Below the pieces are notes generated by a model, which saw only the letters and a program-made list of their open reading frames with translations, had not been told where the DNA came from and did not search any database. A stretch of 53,787 bases of DNA, from the NCBI GenBank assembly GCA_049700195.1, contig JBNAVY010000012.1, positions 1 through 53,787 of the forward strand, given 5' to 3'. Source of the stretch: JBNAVY01 sp049700195 (GTDB taxonomy: Bacteria; Bacillota; Thermoanaerobacteria; Thermoanaerobacterales; Thermoanaerobacteraceae). Positions 43,321 to 51,387 of the stretch are shown here, piece after piece. Position 1 is the stretch's first letter. The number at the start of each line of letters is the position of its first letter. Made by a program: the position numbers and the translations under genes.

Positions 43321-44181
43321 ATGCCTTTGGAGATGGTCAAGTTGTATGTTGACGTTATTTTTTTTGAAAATCTTGTAATCAATTATATTATATTATATTT
43401 GACAAAAATATTTTCTAGACAAAATACAAGTGCTATAAAATTATTTTTAGGTTCATTTATTGGTTCGTTTTATGTAATTTTATTTTTTTTTAACATTAGT
43501 TTTATTTTACAATCAATAATTTTAAAAATAATTTTATCAATTGTAATTATATTAGTTTGCTTTGCTCCTTTATCAGCTAAAAATTTTTTTAGGATATTAA
43601 GCCTTTTTTATCTTATTTCTTTTATTTTTGGAGGTGCTTCTTTTGCTCTTTTGTATTTATTTAACTATAATATAAAAATAATTTTTTTAGCACTAATAGT
43701 ATCAGTAATATTGATATATATTAACTGGGGATCAGTAACTAAAATTTCACGAAACAAAAAACTTATTTATCATATAGACATAGAAATTTTTAGCAAACAT
43801 GCACAAGTAAAAGCTTTTTTAGATACAGGTAATAATCTATTTGATCCTTTATCAAATTCTTTAGTAGCTATAGTTGAATTTAGCGCACTTTGTGATATAT
43901 TACCGAAAGAATTTAAAAATATTTTTAGAGAGGGGGGAAAAGATAATATAGAGAAAATATATGAAAATATAGAAAATAAAAATTGGATTAATCGTATTAG
44001 ATTGATTCCTTTTATGTCTATAGGAAAAGAAAATGGAATATTGATAGGTTTTAAACCAGATAAATTCATTATTAATGATTTTAAAAAAGAGATTAAAGAT
44101 ATAATTATAGGCATATACGGCAGTAAATTAAATAAAGAAGGGGATTATTCCGCATTAATTGGTCCCGAATTTTTAGTATAA
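43321..44181 (+). CDS. spoIIGA: pro-sigma-E processing peptidase SpoIIGA
   Basis: 286-aa membrane aspartic protease that activates pro-sigma-E in the mother cell after asymmetric septation. The N-terminal half has about five membrane segments (DVIFFENLVINYIILYLT onward). The cytoplasmic half has the catalytic Asp168 in FLDTGNNLFDPLSNS. The C-terminus contains GIYGSKLNKEGDYSALIGPEFL. The start is uncertain: ATG 43321 has no upstream Shine-Dalgarno, and TTTGGAG lies inside the frame just before ATG 43333; TTG 43342 would have better spacing. It is followed 13 bases later by sigE, the classical spoIIG operon. Confidence 0.93.
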   Translation: MPLEMVKLYVDVIFFENLVINYIILYLTKIFSRQNTSAIKLFLGSFIGSFYVILFFFNISFILQSIILKIILSIVIILVCFAPLSAKNFFRILSLFYLISFIFGGASFALLYLFNYNIKIIFLALIVSVILIYINWGSVTKISRNKKLIYHIDIEIFSKHAQVKAFLDTGNNLFDPLSNSLVAIVEFSALCDILPKEFKNIFREGGKDNIEKIYENIENKNWINRIRLIPFMSIGKENGILIGFKPDKFIINDFKKEIKDIIIGIYGSKLNKEGDYSALIGPEFLV

Positions 44182-44194
44182 TGGAGGGATTTTT

Positions 44195-44920
44195 ATGAAT
44201 TTTATTACTAAAATAAAAATAAATTTTAGACTTTCTTTAATTAAGATTGCTAAATTTTTCGATATAAAGGAGGAAATTTTTTATATTGGTGGTAGCGAAG
44301 CGCTACCACCACCTTTGAGCAGTGAAGAAGAAAGTTATCTGATTTCCAAGATGGAAAAAGGTGATAATTCTGCAAAGACTATTCTTATTGAAAGGAATCT
44401 TCGCCTAGTTGTGTATATAGCAAAAAAGTTTGAGAATACAGGAATAAGCATTGAAGATCTAATTTCTATTGGCACTATTGGACTTATAAAGGCAATCAAT
44501 ACGTTTAATCCTACAAAAAAAATAAAATTAGCAACATATGCTTCAAGATGTATTGAAAATGAAATATTAATGTATTTAAGGAGAAATAACAAAACGAAGA
44601 TGGAAGTTTCTTTTGATGAACCTTTAAATATAGATTGGGATGGAAATGAACTTTTGCTTTCAGATATATTAGGTACAGATAATGAAACAGTTTATAAATT
44701 TATAGAAGATGAAGTTGATAAACAATTGTTAAATTCTGCAATTAAAAGGTTAAATGATAGAGAGAAAAAAATAATTGGTTTAAGGTTTGGACTTGGAGGC
44801 GGGGTTGAAAAAACACAAAAAGAAGTAGCTGATATGCTTGGTATTTCACAATCATATATTTCCAGATTAGAAAAGAGAATACTTAAAAGGCTGAAAAAAG
44901 AAATGAATAAACTGGTATAA
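44195..44920 (+). CDS. sigE: RNA polymerase sigma-E (pro-sigma-E)
   Basis: 241-aa mother-cell sigma factor, made as a precursor with an N-terminal pro-sequence of about 27-30 residues ending near FYIGGSEALPPPLS, the site region cut by SpoIIGA. Region 2 reads NLRLVVYIAKKFENTGISIEDLISIGTIGLIKA and TYASRCIENEILMYLRRN, and region 4 EKTQKEVADMLGISQSYISRLEKRILKRL; it is very close to B. subtilis SigE throughout. ATG 44195 follows TGGAGGG. A perfect 11-bp inverted repeat covers codons 31-39. Confidence 0.97.
   Translation: MNFITKIKINFRLSLIKIAKFFDIKEEIFYIGGSEALPPPLSSEEESYLISKMEKGDNSAKTILIERNLRLVVYIAKKFENTGISIEDLISIGTIGLIKAINTFNPTKKIKLATYASRCIENEILMYLRRNNKTKMEVSFDEPLNIDWDGNELLLSDILGTDNETVYKFIEDEVDKQLLNSAIKRLNDREKKIIGLRFGLGGGVEKTQKEVADMLGISQSYISRLEKRILKRLKKEMNKLV
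44287..44311 (+). repeat. perfect hairpin inside sigE
   Basis: Eleven bases (44287-44297) are exactly inverted at 44301-44311 around an AAG loop, with a GGTAGCG/CGCTACC core. It is GC-rich within an AT-rich gene and falls on the GGSEALPPP codons near the pro-peptide cleavage region. Gly-Gly (GGN) and Pro-Pro (CCN) codons pair naturally, so part of the symmetry follows from the protein. Confidence 0.75.
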
Positions 44921-44938
44921 TAAATAATCATCATTTTT

Positions 44939-44967
44939 GTATAAAAATTTAACTACAGGTAAATACT
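44939..44967 (+). promoter_or_regulatory. putative sigma-F promoter for sigG
   Basis: GTATA (44939-44943), 14 bases, then GGTAAATACT (44958-44967) resembles the sigma-F pattern GYWTA-N15-GGNRANANTW with two -10 mismatches. In B. subtilis, sigG is transcribed by sigma-F, so the location fits. Confidence 0.45.
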
Positions 44968-45000
44968 CTTTAATAAGCAAATCTTTTGGAGGCAGAAAAT

Positions 45001-45771
45001 ATGAACAACAAAGTTGAAATATGTGGTGTAAATACATCAAAATTACCTGTGTTAAAACCTTCAAAGCAGAAAGAACTATTGATAAAAATGAAAAATGGTG
45101 ATAAACAAGCAAGAGAAGAGTTTATAAATGGAAATTTGAGGCTGGTGTTAAGTGTAATTCAAAGATTTAATAATCGTGGAGAGTACGTTGATGATTTATT
45201 TCAGGTTGGTTGTATAGGACTTATAAAGGCAATTGATAATTTTGATTTAAGTCAAAATGTTAGGTTTTCCACATATGCTGTTCCGATGATAATTGGAGAA
45301 ATAAGAAGATATTTAAGAGATAATAATCCAATAAGAGTTAGTAGATCTTTAAGAGATATTGCATATAAAGCACTTCAAGTAAGAGATAAGCTTATTTTAG
45401 AAACTTCTAAAGAACCTACAGTTACTGATATTGCAAAAGAATTAAATGTTACAAGAGAAGAGGTGGTTATGGCATTAGATGCAATACAAGATCCAGTTTC
45501 TTTATTTGAGCCAATATATCATGATGGTGGAGATGCAATATATGTAATGGATCAAGTAGGAGATGAAAAAAATGTAGATGAGGTATGGCTTGAAGAGATT
45601 GCTTTAAAAGAAGCTTTACATAAATTAAATGATAGAGAAAAGATGATATTAACTTTAAGATTTTTTCAAGGCAAAACTCAAATGGAAGTGGCAAAAGAAA
45701 TTGGTATATCTCAGGCACAAGTTTCACGTTTAGAAAAATCAGCATTAAATCATATGAGAAAATATGTGTAA
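45001..45771 (+). CDS. sigG: RNA polymerase sigma-G
   Basis: 256-aa forespore sigma factor. The N-terminus NKVEICGVNTSKLPVLKPS is diagnostic for SigG. NLRLVLSVIQRFNNRGEYVDDLFQVGCIGLIKA and STYAVPMIIGEIRRYLRDNNPIRVSRS (region 2), and FFQGKTQMEVAKEIGISQAQVSRLEKSAL (region 4) are near-identical to Bacillus. ATG 45001 is eight bases after GGAGG, and the in-frame upstream ATG at 44986 is unlikely. Its own putative sigma-F promoter precedes it; read-through from spoIIGA-sigE is also possible. Confidence 0.97.
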   Translation: MNNKVEICGVNTSKLPVLKPSKQKELLIKMKNGDKQAREEFINGNLRLVLSVIQRFNNRGEYVDDLFQVGCIGLIKAIDNFDLSQNVRFSTYAVPMIIGEIRRYLRDNNPIRVSRSLRDIAYKALQVRDKLILETSKEPTVTDIAKELNVTREEVVMALDAIQDPVSLFEPIYHDGGDAIYVMDQVGDEKNVDEVWLEEIALKEALHKLNDREKMILTLRFFQGKTQMEVAKEIGISQAQVSRLEKSALNHMRKYV

Positions 45772-45794
45772 ATAAAATTTATGTTTAAAATATT

Positions 45795-45818
45795 GCAGGG
45801 CGTATGCCTTGCTTTTTT
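45795..45818 (+). terminator. terminator after sigG
   Basis: A 7-bp stem GCAGGGC/GCCTTGC (one G-T pair) with a GTAT loop is followed by six T residues. The T tract merges with the left arm of the palindrome at 45816. Confidence 0.75.
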
Positions 45819-45849
45819 CTATATAAAATATTAATATTTTATATAGAAA
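45816..45849. repeat. 34-bp perfect AT-rich palindrome
   Basis: Arms 45816-45832 and 45833-45849 are exact inverted copies (17 bases each, no spacer), all A/T apart from one C and one G. It lies between the sigG terminator and the Shine-Dalgarno of the HAD gene. It could be an operator, a cruciform or part of the terminator. Confidence 0.8.
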
Positions 45850-45861
45850 GAGGTGATTTAT

Positions 45862-46578
45862 TTGATAGATACAATTCTATTTGATCTTGATGGTACTTTG
45901 TTACCAGTGGATACGGATAAAATGATTGACGAATATTTTATAAGTCTAACAAAAAAACTATCTAATTTGTTTGAACCAGATTTTTTATTTAAAAGTCTTT
46001 ACAGTGCTAGTATGGATATGATAAATAATTTGGATCCTGATAAAACAAATCAGCAAGTATTTTTTGAATCCTTTTTAAAAAAAATTAATTATCCTGAAGA
46101 TAAGTTGATTGAAATTTTTAACGAGTTTTATATGAATGATTATAAAAAATTAGGTAAAAATGTAAAATCTAATGATTTTGTTAAGAGATCTTTGGATATA
46201 TTAATAAAAAAAGGATACGATTTAATTCTAGCAACAAATCCAGTTTTTCCCGAAATAGCGGTTTTAGAGAGACTAAGATGGATTGGAATTGATAAAAGCT
46301 ATTTTTCTTATATAACTACATATGAGAATATGCATTTTTGCAAACCATATATACAATATTATGAAGAAATTATTAATAAATTAGGTAAAGATCCTAAGAA
46401 ATGTTATATGGTAGGCAATGATATAGATGAAGATCTTACTGCTCAAAAACTTGGATTAAAAACTTTTTTAATAGAAGATTTTATTATTAACAGAAAATCA
46501 AAAGAGATAGTTTCAACAAGAAGAGGTTCTTTTGAAGATTTTTATAATTTTGTATTAGAAATGCCAAATTTAAAGTAA
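45862..46578 (+). CDS. HAD-family hydrolase (probable phosphatase)
   Basis: 238-aa HAD enzyme. Motif I LFDLDGTLLPVD has the nucleophile Asp, motif II is LATNP, and motif III/IV is CYMVGNDIDEDLTAQKLGL; a helical cap lies between residues 15 and 95. The substrate cannot be read. TTG 45862 lies six bases after AGGTGA and is favoured over GTG 45853, which overlaps that site. It is followed closely by the MBL gene, so the two probably form an operon. Confidence 0.85.
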   Translation: MIDTILFDLDGTLLPVDTDKMIDEYFISLTKKLSNLFEPDFLFKSLYSASMDMINNLDPDKTNQQVFFESFLKKINYPEDKLIEIFNEFYMNDYKKLGKNVKSNDFVKRSLDILIKKGYDLILATNPVFPEIAVLERLRWIGIDKSYFSYITTYENMHFCKPYIQYYEEIINKLGKDPKKCYMVGNDIDEDLTAQKLGLKTFLIEDFIINRKSKEIVSTRRGSFEDFYNFVLEMPNLK

Positions 46579-46590
46579 TAGGTGATTTAT

Positions 46591-47313
46591 ATGAATATAA
46601 CGGTATTAGGTTCTCAAGGACCTTATCCTGGACCCAATGGTGCTTGTTCAGGATATCTTTTAGAAGATGAAAAATCAAACATTTTGTTAGATTGTGGCAG
46701 TGGTATTTTAAGCAGATATCAAAAATACTATGATTTAAACCAACTTAAAAATATAATATTATCACACTTACATTCTGATCATATGACTGATATGCTGGTA
46801 TTGAGATACGCTGCTGATATAATGCTGAAAAATAAAATTTTAACTGAACCAATTAATGTATTTTGTCCTAAGACTCCTGAAAAAGTATATGAGGAACTTT
46901 TTTTTAATAATGTTTTTAATATTAAACCTATTGAAAATAATTTAGAGATTAGTTTAAATGGGTTTAAAATATTATTCAGGAAAATGGTTCATCCAGTTGA
47001 AACTTATGCTGTAAAATTTATAAAAGAAAATAAAACTTTTGTTTATAGCGGAGATACGGTTTATAATAGTGATTTAATTGAATTTTCAAAAGAAGCAGAT
47101 ATTTTATTATGTGATGGTAATTTGTTAAATGATGAAAACGGACCTCATTTAACTGCTGCTCAGGCTGCTGAAATTGCCCAAAAAGCTAAGTGTAAAAAAT
47201 TAATAATAACACATCTTAATCCTGCTAAACCTCCTAAATTATACTATGATGAAGCAAGGGAAATTTTTGATAATGTAATTATAGCTAAAGACTTTGAAAC
47301 TTATGTTTTATGA
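46591..47313 (+). CDS. MBL-fold metallohydrolase, YhfI-like
   Basis: 240-aa metallo-beta-lactamase-fold protein resembling B. subtilis YhfI and RNase Z-like enzymes: NITVLGSQGPYPGPNGACSGYLLE, LLDCGSGIL, the zinc motif SHLHSDHMTD, FVYSGDT, LLCDGN, and the final ligand ITHLNP. It lacks clear RNase Z exosite features at this length. ATG 46591 follows AGGTGA. The stop overlaps the comEC ATG (ATGA). Substrate unknown. Confidence 0.85.
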   Translation: MNITVLGSQGPYPGPNGACSGYLLEDEKSNILLDCGSGILSRYQKYYDLNQLKNIILSHLHSDHMTDMLVLRYAADIMLKNKILTEPINVFCPKTPEKVYEELFFNNVFNIKPIENNLEISLNGFKILFRKMVHPVETYAVKFIKENKTFVYSGDTVYNSDLIEFSKEADILLCDGNLLNDENGPHLTAAQAAEIAQKAKCKKLIITHLNPAKPPKLYYDEAREIFDNVIIAKDFETYVL

Positions 47314-49595
47314 AAACACCATTTTTATTTATATCTTCTTTTTTAATTTTGGGAATTTCATTGAGCAGATATGCAGACTATCCAAATATATTTTTGGTTA
47401 TTTTTATAATATTGTCTTTTATAATTATATTTTTATATAACAAAAATAAAAATACATCTATTTATATTTTAATTGCTTTTCTGTTTTTAGGTTTATTTTT
47501 AGGTGATATTTCACTATATGGTAACAATTATTATACTACTTTAAATGGAAAATTTATAGAAATGAAAGGTACAGTATATGATGTTAAAACATATGAAAAC
47601 TATTCAAAGTATATTTTAGAACCTGAAATGTCACCTAAAATTTTGGTAACACAATATGGAGGTAAATACCCAGAAGATGGGAATTTAATTTTAATAAGAG
47701 GTATTATAAATATACCTGAATCATCCAGGAATCCTGGAGCATTTAATTATAGGCTTTTTTTAAAAAAAAATAATATATATGCAACAATGAATGCAAAAGG
47801 AATAGGTATAGATATTTTAAAAAAGGATAATTTTAATTTTTTTCAAAGATTTATTTATAATACCAAAATTAAAATCGAAAAAATTTATATTACATCAATG
47901 CCTGAAAGGGATGCAAAATTTATTATATCGATATTTTTAGGCAACAATTTATTAGATGAAGATACACAAAGCCAATTTAGAAACATTGGTATTTCACATA
48001 TTACTTCAGTTGCTGGAATGCATGTTGCCATAATAACAGGATTTATTTTGTATTTACTTGGTATTTTTAATATAAAAAGATATAGTATTTTTGTCGTATT
48101 GCCAGTTTTACTTTTTTATGGTTTTATAACAGGATGTCGTCCTCCCGTTATAAGAGCGATAATCATGGCAGCAATGTTTCTTGCAGGACCTTTTTTTAAT
48201 AAAGAGAATAATTCTATAAATTCTATTTCTTTTGCAGCTTTTATCATACTTTTATTTAAGCCTTTAATGATATATGATGTAGGTTTTCAGCTTTCATTTA
48301 TAGCTACATTATCAATTATATATTTTTATAAAATATTTAAAAATAAATTAAAATTTTTAAATCCTAAAATTAAAGATATTGCTGCATTAACATTATCAGC
48401 ACAGTTGGGAACTGTTCCTCTTACTATGTATTATTTTCATTATTTTTCTCTTATTGCAGTGCTATCAAATATTGTTATTGTTCCATTGGTTAATATAGCT
48501 GTAATATTTGGATTTTTGTCATTTTTATCAGGACTTATTGTTCCTTATGTTGCATATGTTATTAATTATGCAAATATACCTATTATAGAATTGATTTTAA
48601 CATTATCAGAATTTTTTAATAGTTTCTCTTATGCTAGTATAAATACTATTATCCCGCCATTACTTTTAATTTTAATTTATTATTTTATCATAATAGTAGG
48701 TATTAGTTCAATAAATAAGAATACTAAAACTATTCTTTACATTACATCTTTTTCTATAGTATCTGCTTTTATATTGTATAATATTGTTATACCAAAAAAT
48801 TTAGAAGTTACATTTATTGATGTTGGACAAGGTGATAGTACTTTTATTAAGACTCCCAATGGAAAAGCATTTTTAATAGACGGTGGTGGTAGTTTAGGTT
48901 TTTCAAATCAAAAATTTGATATAGGTAATGATATAGTGCTTCCCTTTTTACTGTACAAAGGTGTAATAAAATTAAACGCAGTTTTTATTTCACATACTGA
49001 TATTGATCATGTTGGGGGAATATTATCTCTTATTGATCAAATAAAAATAGATAGAATTTTTATAGGGGAACAGAAAGTCAAAGATGAAAACTTTAAAAAG
49101 CTTTTAGAACTTACTGATAAAAAAAAGATTCCAGTTTATTTTTTAAGAAAAGGTGATAAGGTTAAAATAGATAATTTGGAGTTTTTTATATTACATCCTT
49201 CTTCTTTTATTGAAGAAAATCCTATTAATAATAATGCCCTTGTTTTTAAAATGGTATATAAAGATGTTTCATTTTTATTTACCGGAGATATTGAAAAACC
49301 TGCAGAAAAAGTATTGAAGGATTTAGATATAAAAGCTCAGATTTTAAAAGTACCTCATCATGGTTCTAATACATCTTCAACAAAGGATTTTATCCAAAAA
49401 GTAAATCCAAAGATATGCATAATTCAAGTAGGTAAAAATAGTTATGGTCTACCAAATAAAGAAGTAATAGACTTTTTAGAAGAAAGGTCTAAGGTTTATA
49501 GAAATGACATTAATGGAGCAATTATTATAAAAAGCAATGGTAAAAAAATATTTATAGATACTATTATAAAGGAGGGAAAATGTGAATTACACTGA
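47310..49595 (+). CDS. comEC: DNA internalisation protein ComEC/Rec2
   Basis: 761-aa membrane channel for uptake of single-stranded DNA. N-terminal membrane segments lead to a DUF4131 OB-like domain, then the Competence domain (GISHITSVAGMHVAIITGFILYLL, GCRPPVIRAIIMA), then a C-terminal MBL-like domain (VTFIDVGQGDSTFIKTPNGKAFLIDGGG, ISHTDIDHVGG, LKVPHHGSNTSS). Full length and intact. No comEA is adjacent, so competence cannot be inferred from this window alone. It overlaps holA by 14 bases. Confidence 0.95.
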   Translation: MKTPFLFISSFLILGISLSRYADYPNIFLVIFIILSFIIIFLYNKNKNTSIYILIAFLFLGLFLGDISLYGNNYYTTLNGKFIEMKGTVYDVKTYENYSKYILEPEMSPKILVTQYGGKYPEDGNLILIRGIINIPESSRNPGAFNYRLFLKKNNIYATMNAKGIGIDILKKDNFNFFQRFIYNTKIKIEKIYITSMPERDAKFIISIFLGNNLLDEDTQSQFRNIGISHITSVAGMHVAIITGFILYLLGIFNIKRYSIFVVLPVLLFYGFITGCRPPVIRAIIMAAMFLAGPFFNKENNSINSISFAAFIILLFKPLMIYDVGFQLSFIATLSIIYFYKIFKNKLKFLNPKIKDIAALTLSAQLGTVPLTMYYFHYFSLIAVLSNIVIVPLVNIAVIFGFLSFLSGLIVPYVAYVINYANIPIIELILTLSEFFNSFSYASINTIIPPLLLILIYYFIIIVGISSINKNTKTILYITSFSIVSAFILYNIVIPKNLEVTFIDVGQGDSTFIKTPNGKAFLIDGGGSLGFSNQKFDIGNDIVLPFLLYKGVIKLNAVFISHTDIDHVGGILSLIDQIKIDRIFIGEQKVKDENFKKLLELTDKKKIPVYFLRKGDKVKIDNLEFFILHPSSFIEENPINNNALVFKMVYKDVSFLFTGDIEKPAEKVLKDLDIKAQILKVPHHGSNTSSTKDFIQKVNPKICIIQVGKNSYGLPNKEVIDFLEERSKVYRNDINGAIIIKSNGKKIFIDTIIKEGKCELH

Positions 49596-50601
49596 ATTTA
49601 TAAATAATTTAAAAGATGGTAAACTTAAAAATGTTTATCTTTTTTATGGTGAAGAAAAATACTTATTAAATGATGCACTAAAGAGGTTAAAAGCAAAAGT
49701 TTTGAATGAAGCTACAGAAGAATTTAACTTTATTATAATAAATGAAATAAGCAATGATAAACTTGTTGATAAAATTATAAATGATTGTGAAACACTTCCT
49801 TTAATGTCCGAATACCGACTTATAGTTGTTGAAAATGAAGAAGCATTATTAAAAATTGATGATGAGTCATCAGCAAAATTAATTGGTTATTTAGAAAAAG
49901 AATTATCTTCAAAAGATATTAAAAGTATAATTGTTTTTATAGCTAAAGATAAAATAGATACACGGAGAAAACTATATAAATCTATAAAAAAAATAGGTGA
50001 AGTTGTTGTATTTGATAATTTAAAATTTGAAGAAGCAGTTAATTATTTTGGTTATTTTGTCAGGAAAAATGGTAAAAAGATAAAGAAAGCTACAGCAGAA
50101 TATTTGGTAAAATTAACTGGGACAGATTTGTTTGTATTATATAATGAAGCATTAAAATTGTCTTCATATTCTGATAAAGAAGAAATAAGTATAGATGATA
50201 TTAAAAGTGTTTTATCATATAATATTAACTATAATATCTTTGAGTTAGTAAATTCAATAGGGATGAAACAGGAACTCATTGCTCTGCAAAGGTTAAGTAA
50301 AATCTTAGATTCTGGTGTTTTACCTGTTGTAGTATTATCGATGATTACGCGACAAATAAGAATTATAGCAAAAGCTAAAATTAATGATGCATCAGACAAA
50401 AAAAATTTTGCATTAAATGTGGGCATTCCTATTTTTGCTGTAGATGATATTTTAAAGCAAAGTAGAATGTTTTCAGTAAAAGAAATTAAAGAAGCTTATA
50501 ATGAATGTTTAAAGTGTGATAAATCAATAAAGTTAGGGGAAGATGGCAAAATAGTTTTGGAAATGTTAATACGAAATTTATGCAATAAACATAAAAATTA
50601 G
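49582..50601 (+). CDS. holA: DNA polymerase III delta subunit HolA
   Basis: 339-aa clamp-loader subunit that opens the beta clamp. N-terminal LKNVYLFYGEEKYLLNDAL is typical, followed by an AAA+-like fold without an intact Walker A, as in delta subunits, and a C-terminal collar domain (VVVLSMITRQIRIIAKAK...SRMFSVKEIKEAYNECLKCDKSIK). The start is GTG with GGAGGG five bases upstream. The comEC-holA-rpsT order is common in Firmicutes. Confidence 0.93.
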   Translation: MNYTEFINNLKDGKLKNVYLFYGEEKYLLNDALKRLKAKVLNEATEEFNFIIINEISNDKLVDKIINDCETLPLMSEYRLIVVENEEALLKIDDESSAKLIGYLEKELSSKDIKSIIVFIAKDKIDTRRKLYKSIKKIGEVVVFDNLKFEEAVNYFGYFVRKNGKKIKKATAEYLVKLTGTDLFVLYNEALKLSSYSDKEEISIDDIKSVLSYNINYNIFELVNSIGMKQELIALQRLSKILDSGVLPVVVLSMITRQIRIIAKAKINDASDKKNFALNVGIPIFAVDDILKQSRMFSVKEIKEAYNECLKCDKSIKLGEDGKIVLEMLIRNLCNKHKN

Positions 50602-50619
50602 ATTTATTTTATAAAAACT

Positions 50620-50640
50620 AAAGCGTACTATGTACGCTTT
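50620..50640. terminator. bidirectional terminator between holA and rpsT
   Basis: A 9-bp stem AAAGCGTAC/GTACGCTTT with a TAT loop lies between the convergent genes. The last base coincides with the rpsT stop codon. Confidence 0.8.
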
Positions 50641-50924
50641 TACTCATTACTAGCCGTTGTTTTTGTGGCAGCATTTAGTTTGGCAGCAAGGCGGGATTTT
50701 TTTCTTGCAACAGTGTTTTTATGAAAAATTCCTTTTGAAGCAGCTTTGTCGAGTTCTTTAATAGCTGATATAAAAGATTCTTTTGATGCATCTAAATTTC
50801 CAAGAGCTAAATTTTTTTCAAATTTCGAAATTGCAGTTTTAACTTTTGATTTTATCATTTTATTTCTTAAAGTTTTTTTCTCAATAACTAAAATCCTTTT
50901 TTTAGCAGATTTAATATTTGCCAA
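50640..50924 (-). CDS. rpsT: 30S ribosomal protein S20
   Basis: 94-aa basic helical protein of the 30S subunit, binding 16S rRNA. ANIKSAKKRILVIEKKTLRNKMIKSK is the family N-terminus, and GIFHKNTVARKKSRLAAKLN is the conserved C-terminal segment. The start is TTG, giving the expected M-A-N-I N-terminus seven bases after AGGAGGTG; the in-frame GTG at 50933 is part of that Shine-Dalgarno. Its orientation is opposite to its neighbours, as in many Firmicutes. Confidence 0.96.
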   Translation of the reverse strand: MANIKSAKKRILVIEKKTLRNKMIKSKVKTAISKFEKNLALGNLDASKESFISAIKELDKAASKGIFHKNTVARKKSRLAAKLNAATKTTASNE

Positions 50925-50955
50925 AAGTTTCACCTCCTCGATTCAATCAAATGTA

Positions 50956-50984
50956 ATTTTACCACGAAAAATTAACTTTTGCAA
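50956..50984 (-). promoter_or_regulatory. rpsT promoter
   Basis: On the minus strand, TTGCAA (50979-50984), a 17-base spacer ending in TGG, then TAAAAT (50956-50961): a sigma-A promoter with an extended -10, 32 bases before the start codon. Confidence 0.8.
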
Positions 50985-51056
50985 GGGTTATAAATAATTT
51001 GCCATGGAGGTATAAAATTTGTCAATTTGTTCATTATAAATATTGGAGGTGATTAA

Positions 51057-51383
51057 ATGTTACAAACGATAATAAGATTTATTGTTTCAGCTATTGTTTT
51101 AATGGTAGTTGGTTTTCTTGTACCTGGATTTAATGTGGCTGGGTTTTGGGGTGCATTGATATCGGCTGTAGTAATTGCCTTACTTGGATATATCGTTGAG
51201 TTGTTAATGGGTAAAAGTGTATCTCCGAGAAGCAGAGGTTTTGTTGGATTTATAGTAGCAGCAATAGTAATATATGTTTCACAATTTATAGTGCCTACTA
51301 TACATGCGACAGTTGTAGGATCATTAATAGCTGCTTTTGTAATAGGTTTAGTTGACGCATTTGTTCCAACCGAGTTGAGGTGA
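51057..51383 (+). CDS. phage holin family 4 membrane protein, YvlD/LiaZ-like
   Basis: 108-aa protein of four hydrophobic segments (TIIRFIVSAIVLMVVGFLV, GFWGALISAVVIALLGYIV, GFVGFIVAAIVIYVSQFIV, GSLIAAFVIGLVDAFV) matching the phage_holin_4_2 family that includes Bacillus YvlD and Enterococcus LiaZ. No phage genes are near, so it is a chromosomal envelope protein rather than a lysis holin. The ATG follows GGAGGTGA. It precedes gpr by four bases and is probably co-transcribed with it. Confidence 0.82.
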   Translation: MLQTIIRFIVSAIVLMVVGFLVPGFNVAGFWGALISAVVIALLGYIVELLMGKSVSPRSRGFVGFIVAAIVIYVSQFIVPTIHATVVGSLIAAFVIGLVDAFVPTELR

Positions 51384-51387
51384 TATT

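Noticed and set aside
51057..51383. holin-family protein as evidence for a prophage
   Set aside because: No integrase, lysin, capsid, terminase or attachment repeat nearby; the family includes chromosomal YvlD/LiaZ proteins, which fits better.
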